A DNA stretch of 64,000 nt from NCBI GenBank assembly GCA_964363305.1, contig CAYIHX010000002.1:62001-126000 (forward strand), given 5' to 3'. This DNA comes from CAYIHX01 sp964363305. GTDB lineage: Bacteria; Bdellovibrionota; UBA1018. Shown piece by piece: positions 51,401-59,002 of the stretch; within the stretch, counting starts at the first letter, position 1; each line of letters starts with the position of its first letter. The translations under genes and the position numbers were made by a program. Under the pieces are notes generated by a model. The model was not told the DNA's origin. It searched no databases and saw nothing but the letters and a program-made list of their open reading frames with translations.

Positions 51401-52024
51401 TCTAACAGGGCGGTCAAACGCCGGGGGAAATACATCAAGGAGGTCACCCCGAGAGGAGAACGTCCCCGGATCTTCGCAGGCGTCTACTCTCAGGTAGCCG
51501 CCACGCAAGAGGCCGTCGATAACCCCAGCTCTACTGAGTCCAGCCGGAGAAAAACTGAGCCGAAGAAACTCCTCGGGAGGAAGAGTGGCAAAGCAGGCGC
51601 CGGCAATCGTAGTTACGACGATCTTAGGTGGTCGATTTGATCGGAGCAGGCCCAAAACACGCGCTCGCTTTTGTCTAACCTGAATGGACGGAGAGACGGT
51701 CTGACGGAGGGACGCGTCCCAGTGGGGAAAGAGGGTGGGGCAGAGGCGACGATTAAAAAATGCGGAATCGAGAGCGGAGATGTTGTCGCAAAGAACCGAA
51801 GCTTCGATGTCGGAACGGCAGAGGACGAGGAGCGGGCGACTAAAAAAGTCCGCAATTTTTGCCAGGGCGTATGCGCGGGCCGTGGGCTCGAGCCCGTGCA
51901 GGTGGATGGGCCTCTCGGGCGAGGAGGGTAAAGATGCGCGATGAATCAGGTCTTCTAGCGTGCTCGTGTCAGCCACCGTACTAAGCTTGACACACATTTT
52001 CAACGTGAGTACCCTCGAATTCAT
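48491..52024 (-). CDS. mfd: Transcription-repair coupling factor
   Basis: The 1177-residue protein has the Mfd domain order: a UvrB-like N-terminal module, the RNA polymerase-interacting domain (LAPHDLVVHKIHGIGRYFGM, then DRLYLPVYRLNVIQKY), the translocase with ICGDVGYGKTEVAMRAAFKA, VVDEEHRFGV and TATPIPRTLQMAL, then GRVGRGQERAYAYLL and the TRCF C-terminal domain. Mfd removes stalled RNA polymerase and recruits UvrA. Length is normal. The ATG at 52024 may be too early; an ATG at residue 10 (51997) also fits. The gene is divergent from the nuoA-like gene 44 bases away and heads a long minus-strand run ending in uvrA. Confidence 0.96.
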   Translation of the reverse strand: MNSRVLTLKMCVKLSTVADTSTLEDLIHRASLPSSPERPIHLHGLEPTARAYALAKIADFFSRPLLVLCRSDIEASVLCDNISALDSAFFNRRLCPTLFPHWDASLRQTVSPSIQVRQKRARVLGLLRSNRPPKIVVTTIAGACFATLPPEEFLRLSFSPAGLSRAGVIDGLLRGGYLRVDACEDPGTFSSRGDLLDVFPPAFDRPVRLEYFGDDLEKARPFDPQTQRTSSSEQILPAHLLFSVARETLVNQETCDGIRAHVRSYAETLSLDRRKRDPILHSIAENTYPDHHEGWACWASKTPSTLINHAPFVVAVIDELGCLADWDAFYAEELRLQGLGEESQRGFYLLPPTPELYRAESLVQSPEVVRASIKCDLITLSSARSDGPTSLFSFQTEPITRLLPLHRESSLAGTATLLRRLRLERFKVALFAQGETQSVRLKFLLSQHSLEEGRDFLLYPERLSSGFHWPEEGLLVMTDREVLGSQSSERVDGRNSREDRAKDQWAGLQALADLAPHDLVVHKIHGIGRYFGMTRIGSAGSESDFLHLEYADKDRLYLPVYRLNVIQKYAGAPGSASLDKLGSQQFAKAKEKVRAAVKKIAIDLVDLYAKRKLAKGIRMSPRDAPMQEFESRFPYEETPDQLKAINDTLADLASGQIMDRLICGDVGYGKTEVAMRAAFKAVTDGYQVAVLVPTTVLANQHELSFKARMREYPICIESISRFKSPKEQKEILRRAQDGKVDIVIGTHRLLSKDVRFKNLALIVVDEEHRFGVEHKERLKALKVSTHVLTLTATPIPRTLQMALGGLREITIMNTPPSNRLPIKTFVAKFDEEIIRRAIETELARGGQVFYLHNRVQSIPKAVEDLERLVPGVRVSVGHGQMSEKALETAMLDFYERRSQVLVSTTIIESGLDIPSANTLIVDRADALGLAQLYQIRGRVGRGQERAYAYLLVPDTGGISEDAKKRLDVIQRFVELGSGFSIASHDLEIRGGGDLVGAQQSGHIAAVGFDLYLELLDQAVREQQGKPTQEESTEEPEIKTPFSAYFDENYIPDPHQRLALYRKLASAENDAALADLESELQDRFGRLPIPAMNLFWVIRLKILLKQTGLAGITVGKDRISLVPGKNCRIEPTKMISLVSAFPDIYQLLPDSKLVVRMKSWRDPAELFFETQQVLERLH

Positions 52025-52068
52025 CCCTAGGCTTCTGAATTTTTTAGCTTTTCTGTCATGGAGGACCG

Positions 52069-52503
52069 TTGGCGACCGGATGGGAAACCTATTTTGTAAT
52101 TTTTGTTTCCGCTGTCGTAGCGTTGCTGGTGCCCCTGCTGCTGTGGGCGCTCTCGCGATTTCTCGCCTTCAAGGAAGAAAATGTTCGTAAGATCGAGCTA
52201 CCGGGAGCGGATTTAAAAGTTCAACGCTCTCCCGACACGGTATTTGGCCTCAAGATCAATACGCGGTTTTTCTTGGGTGCAAATATCGCGCTGGTTCTTG
52301 TGACGCTTGGCCTTTTTTTGGTGCCGTATGCAGGTGTTTTGGGTGATCGCGCTGGACAGGCGCTTGGGGTTCGAGTGAAGGGCCTTATTAGTGTGTTGTC
52401 CGTGCTCACGTTTGCGGGAATTGGGTTGCTCTATGCCGTACGCAAGGGGGATCTTGATTGGCTGAACTCGTACCGTAAAGAGCGCGATCAGGAGGGGAAA
52501 TGA
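52069..52503 (+). CDS. NuoA-like protein, degenerate (complex I paralogue)
   Basis: The 144-residue membrane protein starts at a TTG preceded by GGAGG. It has three helices and aligns with NuoA through NTRFFLGANIALVLVTLGLFLVPYA, split here by position, against the same segment of the ordinary NuoA encoded at 62042. Where that protein has FDVE, with its conserved acidic pair, this one has LVTL, and the conserved FECG loop Cys is missing (IELPGAD). It is the first gene of the eleven-gene cluster and overlaps the next gene by four bases. In complex I, NuoA forms part of the E-channel near the quinone site. The family assignment rests on position and partial similarity. Confidence 0.75.
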   Translation: MATGWETYFVIFVSAVVALLVPLLLWALSRFLAFKEENVRKIELPGADLKVQRSPDTVFGLKINTRFFLGANIALVLVTLGLFLVPYAGVLGDRAGQALGVRVKGLISVLSVLTFAGIGLLYAVRKGDLDWLNSYRKERDQEGK

Positions 52504-52976
52504 CAAACCGCACCTTTTTCTCGACGACAGTGGGACGGGCGCTTGAGTGGGCTCGCTCTAATGCGCTTTGGTATGTGAGCGCCGGTTCAACTTGTTGCGC
52601 GGACGAAGTGATGTGCGCGGAAGGCGCTCGTTACGACCTCGAACGATTTGGTGCATTCTCGCAGGTAGATCCGGTGCAGGCAGATCTTTTGATTGTGACG
52701 GGCGCTGTTACATATAAGTCTGCCGGCTATTTACGTGAGCTCTATGATTCGATGCTCTATCCGAAATATGTGATGGCCGTGGGGGCATGCGCAAGTTGCG
52801 GAGGTCCCTTCTCTCCCGACTTCAGCTACGCCGTGGTGGCCGGAGCTGATCGTATCGTGCCCGTTGACGTTTACGTTCCTGGCTGCCCGCCCCGGCCGGA
52901 AGCAATCATGCATGGCCTGTTGACACTTCAAGAGAGGATTCGTGGATACCAAGGAACGCATCGAACGATTGAATAA
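52500..52976 (+). CDS. NuoB-like iron-sulfur subunit (complex I paralogue)
   Basis: The 158-residue protein keeps all four ligands of cluster N2: tandem Cys32-Cys33 in STCCADE, Cys97 in VGACASCGG, and Cys129 in VPGCPPRPEA. The arrangement matches NuoB and the small subunit of [NiFe] hydrogenases. CCADEVM replaces the usual CCAIEMM, and an additional Cys occurs in VMCAEG. N2 passes electrons to quinone in complex I. Here the partner NuoD-like protein lacks the quinone-binding residues, so the acceptor is unclear. A good ribosome site (GGAGGGG) precedes the ATG, which overlaps the previous stop. Confidence 0.9.
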   Translation: MTNRTFFSTTVGRALEWARSNALWYVSAGSTCCADEVMCAEGARYDLERFGAFSQVDPVQADLLIVTGAVTYKSAGYLRELYDSMLYPKYVMAVGACASCGGPFSPDFSYAVVAGADRIVPVDVYVPGCPPRPEAIMHGLLTLQERIRGYQGTHRTIE

Positions 52977-53487
52977 AGCGGTGCCCGGAGCAGTGCTAGA
53001 ATCCAGGCCCTTTTCGGCGAAGGGGGATCCCTCGCTATGGGTCGAGGGCTCCAAGCTGCGGAAGGTGTGCGAGGCGTTGGTCGCGGACACCGCCTTTGGC
53101 GTGGATTGGCTCGAAAATTTAACGGTCTTTCAGCTCGATCAGACGCTCATTTTGACGCTTTTTTTTAATCATCGCCGAGACGTAAAATCACTCATTGTCC
53201 GGATCTCTTTGGAGATCGTTCACCCCGATGAATGGGTAGAGGCGCCGTCGGTCAGTGAAAGTTTTCCCGAAGGGGGGGCTTTCGAGGAAGAGCTTTCCGA
53301 ACTCTTTGGGATCCGTTTTGTTGGAGGACCGAGTGGCCAGACGCGCTCGAGATTGTCGGTTCTACCCGAAAGTTGGCAAGGCTTTCCGTTGCGAAAAAAT
53401 TATGTTTATCCAGCGGACTACCTTGGAATCCCTCATATGCGACCGGTGGGAAGAACGGTTCCCGACGAGTATGAGGTGAACCAATGA
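52942..53487 (+). CDS. NuoC-like subunit (complex I paralogue)
   Basis: The 181-residue protein ends with the 30-kDa subunit signature in modified form: FEEELSELFGIRFVGG, RSRLSVLPESWQGFPLRKNYVYP. The ordinary NuoC at 62917 has EREIWDMFGIRFSGHP and ILMDERWEGHPLRKDYP at the same place, so the relation is clear. The N-terminal 120 residues are poorly conserved. NuoC is a structural, cofactor-free subunit bound to NuoD. The start is a GTG inside the nuoB-like gene, giving a 35-base overlap; AGAGGA precedes it. Confidence 0.85.
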   Translation: MDTKERIERLNKAVPGAVLESRPFSAKGDPSLWVEGSKLRKVCEALVADTAFGVDWLENLTVFQLDQTLILTLFFNHRRDVKSLIVRISLEIVHPDEWVEAPSVSESFPEGGAFEEELSELFGIRFVGGPSGQTRSRLSVLPESWQGFPLRKNYVYPADYLGIPHMRPVGRTVPDEYEVNQ

Positions 53488-54626
53488 GCCGAGCGCCCCT
53501 GGAAAGAGAATTTCTACAAACGGATGTCACTCGTTGGGTGATCGGTCCGTTTCATTCTGCTCTTCCCGGTCCGATGCGACTGCACCTTGATCTGGACGGT
53601 GAGGTCGTACTGGGAGCGGAGGTCGAGCGGGGGTTCGCGCACAAGGGCTTGGAGAAAACCCTCGAGAAGAGAACTTGGACTCAGGGAATTCCGGTAGCGG
53701 CCCGTCTCGACTCTGAAGGCAGCGCCTTCGGGGAGCTGGCCTATGTTTTAGCTGTGGAGTCTCTGGCAGAGATTGAGGTGCCCCTGCGCGCCCAGGGTAT
53801 TCGAGTTGTGATCAGTGAGCTTGCAAGAATTAGCGCGAACCTTTCCTTTTTAGGGAGAATGGGGCGGCGGGTTGGGGCCGACACGCTCTTTCATTATGTC
53901 TTTCGCGATCGGGAAAAAATCTTGGATCTGTTCGAATTGCTCGCGGGCGCTCGTCATAGTCTGGGGTTTCTTCGTTTTGGGGGAGTCGCTGCTGAGGTTA
54001 CGGACGGTCTTATTGAACGGGTAATCGATTTTTGCGATCTCCTTCAGGTTCGGTTCAAGGAGTATAATGATTTGTTTTCTTTCTCGCAGGCACTCATTGG
54101 GAGGACCGCTCATGTTGGGGTACTTTCGGCGGCTCACGTGAGAGGACATGGGGTGACGGGCCCGAACGCACGAGGTGCGGGCGTCTTCCTGGATGCAAGG
54201 AAGCAGAGTCCTTATTCGGGATACCAGCAGCTGGACTTTGATGTGTCTCTGGGGCGAGGAGAGCTGGGTCAACTGGGCGACGTGCATGATCGACTGATTG
54301 TTCGAATTCGAGATATCGTATCGAGTATTCAGATTTTGAGGCAGGTCTGCGAAAGTATGCCGGACGGTGCGTATCACTCTGGCATCTCTCCCCTTGCCTT
54401 TACCGTTCCGGCTGGCGAGGGCTACTCGCGGGTTGAGAGCGCGCGGGGTTTGATCTCTTGCCACGTTGTTTCAGAGGGCGGCTCGTACCCGGCTCGGGTT
54501 TCCTTCCGGACGCCGAGTCTTTCAGCGATTCATGTTCTGCCGTCAATTTTGGTGGGAGCACGCCTAGAGGATCTTCCAGTCGTGTTGCAGAGCCTCGACA
54601 TTTCAGTGGCGGAGGCAGACAGGTGA
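53484..54626 (+). CDS. NuoD-like 49-kDa subunit without quinone-binding residues (complex I paralogue)
   Basis: The 380-residue protein is clearly NuoD-related: LDLDGEVVLGAEVERGFAHKGLEKTLE, split here, then LAYVLAVESLAEIEVP, FRDREKILDLFELLAGAR, GVTGPNARGAG, RKQSPYSGYQQLDFDVSLG and the end SLDISVAEADR. However, the loop HSALPG has Pro28 where the quinone-ligating His of HPxxHG should be, and ARLDSEG has Ser77 where the quinone-binding Tyr should be. The ordinary NuoD at 63497 keeps HPAMHG and RLNYCS. No CxxC pairs are present, so it is not a [NiFe] hydrogenase. It is shorter at the N-terminus than typical NuoD. Confidence 0.88.
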   Translation: MSRAPLEREFLQTDVTRWVIGPFHSALPGPMRLHLDLDGEVVLGAEVERGFAHKGLEKTLEKRTWTQGIPVAARLDSEGSAFGELAYVLAVESLAEIEVPLRAQGIRVVISELARISANLSFLGRMGRRVGADTLFHYVFRDREKILDLFELLAGARHSLGFLRFGGVAAEVTDGLIERVIDFCDLLQVRFKEYNDLFSFSQALIGRTAHVGVLSAAHVRGHGVTGPNARGAGVFLDARKQSPYSGYQQLDFDVSLGRGELGQLGDVHDRLIVRIRDIVSSIQILRQVCESMPDGAYHSGISPLAFTVPAGEGYSRVESARGLISCHVVSEGGSYPARVSFRTPSLSAIHVLPSILVGARLEDLPVVLQSLDISVAEADR

Positions 54627-55693
54627 CTTGGATCGAAGCCTGGAAGGATACCTTTGGGATATCGTCGGAGGTGCCACTCGGCGTGGTTGCGTTCGGTGCC
54701 GTGTTTTGTCTCTACTTCTTTGTGGTTCTTCCCAGTTCGATTATCTTCAATTTTCTCGACCACAAAATTACTGCGGATTTACAGGCGCGAGTGGGTCCCA
54801 ATCGTGCCGGACCGAAGGGGATATTTCATTTTCTGGCCGATTTTCTCAAGCTGATGGAAAAGGGAATCACGCGCAAAAAAGGAGCGCCAAACTGGCTCTG
54901 GTTTTCTCTCCATTCGATGGCGCTTTACAGTACCATCGCAGCCCTACCTATTGGCGCGGATTTGGTTTTGCTCAATACGGATATGAGCGCGCTCGTGCCG
55001 GTCTGGACATTCATCGTGCTTGCACTGGGCTTGATGTTGCTCGGCCTGGAGCAACGCACGGTTTCTGGTGGGTTTGGAGGCCTGCGACTAGCGGCCCAGG
55101 TTCTTGCCGGGAGTTTTCCGTCCACCGTTGCCATCTTGTGTGTCGGGTTTAAATCTGGTGGATTGAAGTGGACGCAAATAGTTGATGCGCAGGGTGCGTA
55201 TCCGCATCACTGGACAGCTTTTTCTGATCCGTTTTCGTTCATCGCCTTTTGTGTCTTTCTCTGTGGTGGCCTCATTTTGCTAAGTGTTCCCCCTTTTGAC
55301 GCCGCGCTGGGCCCGAGTGAGCTTGCCGGTGGGATTTCTTCGCAGGAGGCGGGAAGGCGCTTGAGCCTCTTTTGGTTTGGCAGATTTTATGGCTTCTTTT
55401 TCTGGTCGATGATGACTGCGGCCCTTTTTCTCGGTGGTTGGCGGGCGCCCGAGGCCGTCACCGAGATTGCGAGGGGTGTAGCGGGGCCCTGGCTGTACAG
55501 GGCTCTAGAGGCCGGCGTTATCGTGTCGAAAGCGTTTTTTGTTATGCTCTCGTGGGTCGTTGTTTCACGGGTGGTGCCCCGCCTTCGGTCGGATCAGATT
55601 ACCGGGTTCGCGTGGAAAATTTTATGCCCATTTGCGCTTGTTGCGCTTGCGGGTGTTTCGATTTGGATAAGCTTTGTGGGGATTGGATCATGA
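54623..55693 (+). CDS. NuoH-like membrane subunit (complex I paralogue)
   Basis: The GTG at 54623, overlapping the nuoD-like stop, gives 356 residues with about eight membrane helices. GPNRAGPKG and PPFD, SELAGG and FLGGWRAPE identify it as NuoH. Against standard NuoH, LERK has become LDHK, AETNRPPFDLPEAE has become LLSVPPFDAALGP and LAEY has become FGRF, so most conserved acidic residues of the E-channel and of the third cytoplasmic loop are gone. NuoH forms the quinone chamber and links it to the antiporter-like subunits. The upstream open frame to 54458 lies inside the nuoD-like gene. Confidence 0.87.
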   Translation: MTWIEAWKDTFGISSEVPLGVVAFGAVFCLYFFVVLPSSIIFNFLDHKITADLQARVGPNRAGPKGIFHFLADFLKLMEKGITRKKGAPNWLWFSLHSMALYSTIAALPIGADLVLLNTDMSALVPVWTFIVLALGLMLLGLEQRTVSGGFGGLRLAAQVLAGSFPSTVAILCVGFKSGGLKWTQIVDAQGAYPHHWTAFSDPFSFIAFCVFLCGGLILLSVPPFDAALGPSELAGGISSQEAGRRLSLFWFGRFYGFFFWSMMTAALFLGGWRAPEAVTEIARGVAGPWLYRALEAGVIVSKAFFVMLSWVVVSRVVPRLRSDQITGFAWKILCPFALVALAGVSIWISFVGIGS

Positions 55694-56235
55694 GGTCGGT
55701 ATCGGTCTTCACGAGCATGTTGGATTACATTAAGAGTGTCGCATCGGGCCTCCGGTCGGTTTGGCGAGCGCTTGCCACGGCTCTTCCTTACCTTTTGAAA
55801 TTCAATTCGGGAGAGCGACGGAGGGAAGTTACGGAGCAATATCCAGATCCAGTTTCGGCGCGGACGCCAGACGAGCTGCCGACCCGTTCACGGGGTTTTC
55901 TTGTGAACGACATCGATCGATGTACCGGTTGCAAAGACTGCGAAAAGGTATGTCCCGTTCAGTGTATCTCAGTTGAAACGGAGCTCGGTGCGGACGCGGC
56001 AAAAATTTGGATCAGCGTTTTCGATATTGATCAGTCACGTTGCATTTTTTGTGGTCTTTGTGCCGAAGTGTGTGCTCCCAACTCGCTTGTGCATACGCGC
56101 CAATATGAGGGCTCGGTGTATCAGCTGGATCAGATGGTCAGAAGTTTTGGCAGAGGACGAGTCACGCAGGAGCAAAGAGCAAAGTGGTCGGCGCTTCGAC
56201 GGGCCCAAGAGCTTACCGAGGGGGGCTTGACGTGA
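55690..56235 (+). CDS. NuoI-like ferredoxin subunit with two 4Fe-4S sites (complex I paralogue)
   Basis: The ATG at 55690 gives 181 residues with two ferredoxin motifs: CTGCKDCEKVCP (Cys78/81/84/88) and CIFCGLCAEVCA (Cys118/121/124/128). All eight ligands of clusters N6a and N6b are kept. The second motif ends in CA instead of CP. NuoI carries electrons from the peripheral arm to N2. The N-terminal 65 residues include an amphipathic region (YIKSVASGLRSVWRALATAL) and are longer than usual. It overlaps its neighbours by four bases on both sides. Confidence 0.92.
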   Translation: MRSVSVFTSMLDYIKSVASGLRSVWRALATALPYLLKFNSGERRREVTEQYPDPVSARTPDELPTRSRGFLVNDIDRCTGCKDCEKVCPVQCISVETELGADAAKIWISVFDIDQSRCIFCGLCAEVCAPNSLVHTRQYEGSVYQLDQMVRSFGRGRVTQEQRAKWSALRRAQELTEGGLT

Positions 56236-56756
56236 TTCCTGTTCTTGCAGCTTTGACGATATCCTGTGCAGTGTTGGCGACCTTTCTCTCGGATCTGAGG
56301 CGGGCCGCGTTAGCCCTGTGGCTGAGTGCGCTTTCGGTTGGGGGGTTATACCTCGCCTTGGGGGCCGAAGTGTTGGCGATCGTTCAGTGGATTCTGTCGA
56401 CCCTTGCTACTATCAGTTTTCTATTTCACTCCGTCATGTTCGGCGAATACGGAACGACCGCTGTTCCGGCCAGGGGGCGAGGTTGGGTGTCGGCGATCGG
56501 ACCTCTGCTGGCGGGAGGGGCTTTCGGGTGGATCATTCTTTTAGGGTTTGCTCAGTTCTCACAAAAAATCAGCCTTGGCTTTTGGGCGGAGGAGATTCCC
56601 ATCCAGGGACTTTCGGAGATGGGCAGCGTCCTCGCCTCAAAACATCTGTTGTCGGTCGAGATATTGGGACTGACTCTATTTTTGGTAATCGTCGGTGTCG
56701 GCGTGATTGCTCGCGCGGAGCCGCGGACAAATCTGAGAGGAGGGGCCAAGTTATGA
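56232..56756 (+). CDS. NuoJ-like membrane subunit (complex I paralogue)
   Basis: The GTG at 56232 gives 174 residues with five membrane helices. LALGAEVLAIVQWIL followed by FLFHSVMF aligns with the NuoJ segment LLGAEFLAAIQVIVYAGA, but the conserved Tyr and Gly of VYxGA, which form the pi-bulge of helix 3, are replaced (LSTLA). NuoJ helix 3 rotates during turnover in complex I. The overlap with nuoI-like and nuoK-like genes is four bases each. The assignment rests on order and this segment. Confidence 0.8.
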   Translation: MIPVLAALTISCAVLATFLSDLRRAALALWLSALSVGGLYLALGAEVLAIVQWILSTLATISFLFHSVMFGEYGTTAVPARGRGWVSAIGPLLAGGAFGWIILLGFAQFSQKISLGFWAEEIPIQGLSEMGSVLASKHLLSVEILGLTLFLVIVGVGVIARAEPRTNLRGGAKL

Positions 56757-57040
56757 TCGTTGTTGCTGCTGTGTTAGGGGGGCTTGGAATCACTTGCATG
56801 CTTTATCGCCCGACCCTCTTGGGTTTTTTGGTTGGGGTTCAGCTTCTGATCCTGGGATCGACCTTCGGATTTGTGATCGCCGGAGTTTCGTCCTCGGAGA
56901 CCGTTGAAGGGCATATTTTTGGCTTCTTCATTCTCACCGGTTCGATCGGTGTTTTTTCTACGATTTTGGGCCTAGTAGCGAGGCTGTTTTTCCTCAAAGG
57001 AAATACGGCTGTTGAAGAACTTACAACGCTAAAGAACTGA
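56753..57040 (+). CDS. NuoK-like membrane subunit without channel glutamates (complex I paralogue)
   Basis: The ATG at 56753, preceded by GAGGAGG, gives a 95-residue protein with three helices, the NuoK size and topology. FLVGVQLLILGSTF aligns with the NuoK segment MLIGLEIMINASAL, placing Gln30 at the position of the conserved Glu36. The third helix (FFILTGSIGVFSTILGLVA) has Val67 at or near the Glu72 position. Both Glu residues are needed for proton movement in E. coli NuoK. Alignment of the second site by eye is less certain than the first. Confidence 0.82.
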   Translation: MIVVAAVLGGLGITCMLYRPTLLGFLVGVQLLILGSTFGFVIAGVSSSETVEGHIFGFFILTGSIGVFSTILGLVARLFFLKGNTAVEELTTLKN

Positions 57041-57055
57041 GAAAGGAGCACGGAA

Positions 57056-58990
57056 ATGGAAAATCTTCCCCTTTGGTTGATCAGCATTCTTGGGCTTCTT
57101 GTTTTGTCAGGTGTGCTTGTCATCGCAATGGGCAGCCGCCTTCCACGCCAGGGAGATTGGTTGGTGCTTACGGCGCTGAGTGCGGTCGTGATCGCGATTA
57201 TTTTACATTGGTCCGGGTACCTGGGCGATGGCCCTTTGGAGTCGGAGCTGGTCGGCTGGGTGTTTCGGCAGGGCGACGATCGGTCATTGCGATTTGGGAT
57301 GGCGGCGGATCATCTGGGGTTGCTTTTTGTTTTTCTGTCGGCCCTTCTCGGTGGAGCAGCGTTATTTCCACTTCTTCGAATCACTACGAAGAGCCACGCA
57401 CCGCAGTTTGTTTTAGGATCAATCGCCCTGTCTACCGTGGGCAGTGCCGTCTGCTGGACGGCAACGACACCCTGGCTCTACTCATTTGGCGTAACGTTTC
57501 TGATAGTCGGGGGTGCCTTTGCGTTTCGTCGGCTGCCGGAGAAAAAAAACGATGGAAAGGATGTTGAGAGATTTTTAAGAGAGCGGCTTTTGGGCTTTCT
57601 GTTTCTCCTTCTTGGGGTGGGCGCCTGGTCGAGCCTGGGCATTGACTTACGTCCGGACACCGGCGCATCTTGGGCGGGATCGCTGTCAACTGTGGCTCTC
57701 ATTCTGCTTCTCTTTGGGGTCCTGTTTCAGTTTCAGGCCATTCCGCTGTTGAAATCGCATCTACTGGCGGGAGAGACGTCCGGGACTCTTCGGTTGCTGG
57801 CGACTCAAATTTTCCCAGGGTGGGCTTCGTTCGCTCTTCTATTGCGGTTCCAAAAAGATTTCGAGGTGCTTGGGGTTCTCGGTATTGCGAGCTGGATCTC
57901 TCTAGGCCTTGCACTGCTTACGGCCTTTGCCGGCCTTCTCCAGCGGGAGGCGCGAAATGGAGTCCCGATGTTGCAGGCAGTTGTCTTTCTGATAGCCTTC
58001 TCAGCTTTAATTCAGATCGGTCCTGGGGCCGCGATCGCAATCCTTCTCTCGGCAACATTCGGCGTGCTCGGTATCTCGTATGTAGGTGAACTGAACCCAG
58101 AGGAGGAGGAGCGTCAGCGGTCTCCGGCGTCCGCATACTCACTTGCTAATCGAATTCCTGTTTTTTCAGCGGGGCTCGCGGTGACCGGGGGTCTTGGTCT
58201 TTTGAGCTCCGCCGGATTTTCCCTCTGGGTAAATGCACTATTTGGCGATCCATGGGCGTTGGCTGGCGGACTATTTGTGTTGAGCGTTTTTTCCGCGCAG
58301 GCATGGAGAGTGGTTTGGCTGGTGTTGAGGAGCCAGCCGCCCCGGCCACATCATTGGACCACTCTCCTGTTTCCTTATGTTCTTTCCATTGGAACTATTG
58401 GGGTAATCTGGCAGGGCTTTCCTGTAGTGGCTCTTCTCGAGGATGCAAACGCGCGTCTTTTTCAGTCAATCATTGAAGGACCTTTGGGCTTCAAGATTTC
58501 AGGATTGGACAACGACCAGGGGTTCTCGATTACGGCGATACTTCAGGGGGTTCTTGTCTCTTCATTTCTTTTCGCCTCTTGGCTGAGTGCGCCCACTGTT
58601 GATCGCCTAACGGGCCTTTGGGATCGATTCCCAGTGACCACGAGGTTCATAGGTGAAGGTTATGGATTGGATAAGCTGGCTGAACGACTGCTGACGAGTG
58701 TTCTTCGGCTTGGCGTCACGCTCTCGAAAGTTTTCGACTTAAAGATTTGGGAAAGCTGGATTCCCCGCTTGGGAGAGGCCGCGATCGCTAACGTGAGCGG
58801 TCCTGCTGGTCGAGCGGACCAACGGTTGAGGGCATGGATTGATCGCTCGAGTGCCCGGACGGTGGCCTTTCCTGGAAAGCTTGTGCAGTTGCTCCAGAGC
58901 GGTGATGTTCAATGGTATTTATTCTTCGCGATTGGGTCGGCTCTCGCGCTCTTATTACATTTTATGCAAAGCTCGCCACAGGGCCGCTAA
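57056..58990 (+). CDS. NuoL-like antiporter subunit, degenerate (complex I paralogue)
   Basis: The 644-residue protein has many membrane helices and a NuoL-type C-terminal extension: a long amphipathic region around residues 540-610 ending LQSGDVQWYLFFAIGSALALLL, like the lateral helix and terminal helix of NuoL. The family core is hard to see: VLFQFQAIPLLKSH stands where NuoL has GAVGKSAQFPLHTW, so the central Lys becomes Gln225 and the His is lost. LYSFGV replaces the WEGVG segment, so the helix 5 Glu is lost too. It lies after AAAGGAG and before the nuoM-like gene. Identification relies on order, length and the C-terminus. Confidence 0.78.
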   Translation: MENLPLWLISILGLLVLSGVLVIAMGSRLPRQGDWLVLTALSAVVIAIILHWSGYLGDGPLESELVGWVFRQGDDRSLRFGMAADHLGLLFVFLSALLGGAALFPLLRITTKSHAPQFVLGSIALSTVGSAVCWTATTPWLYSFGVTFLIVGGAFAFRRLPEKKNDGKDVERFLRERLLGFLFLLLGVGAWSSLGIDLRPDTGASWAGSLSTVALILLLFGVLFQFQAIPLLKSHLLAGETSGTLRLLATQIFPGWASFALLLRFQKDFEVLGVLGIASWISLGLALLTAFAGLLQREARNGVPMLQAVVFLIAFSALIQIGPGAAIAILLSATFGVLGISYVGELNPEEEERQRSPASAYSLANRIPVFSAGLAVTGGLGLLSSAGFSLWVNALFGDPWALAGGLFVLSVFSAQAWRVVWLVLRSQPPRPHHWTTLLFPYVLSIGTIGVIWQGFPVVALLEDANARLFQSIIEGPLGFKISGLDNDQGFSITAILQGVLVSSFLFASWLSAPTVDRLTGLWDRFPVTTRFIGEGYGLDKLAERLLTSVLRLGVTLSKVFDLKIWESWIPRLGEAAIANVSGPAGRADQRLRAWIDRSSARTVAFPGKLVQLLQSGDVQWYLFFAIGSALALLLHFMQSSPQGR

Positions 58991-59002
58991 GGAGAAACGA
59001 AC

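Noticed and set aside
53850..54464. 204-residue minus-strand frame
   Set aside because: Antisense to the nuoD-like gene, which shows clear family similarity; a shadow.
53484..54626. Reading the NuoD-like protein as a [NiFe] hydrogenase large subunit
   Set aside because: No CxxC pair at either end, which metal binding requires; similarity is to the 49-kDa subunit.
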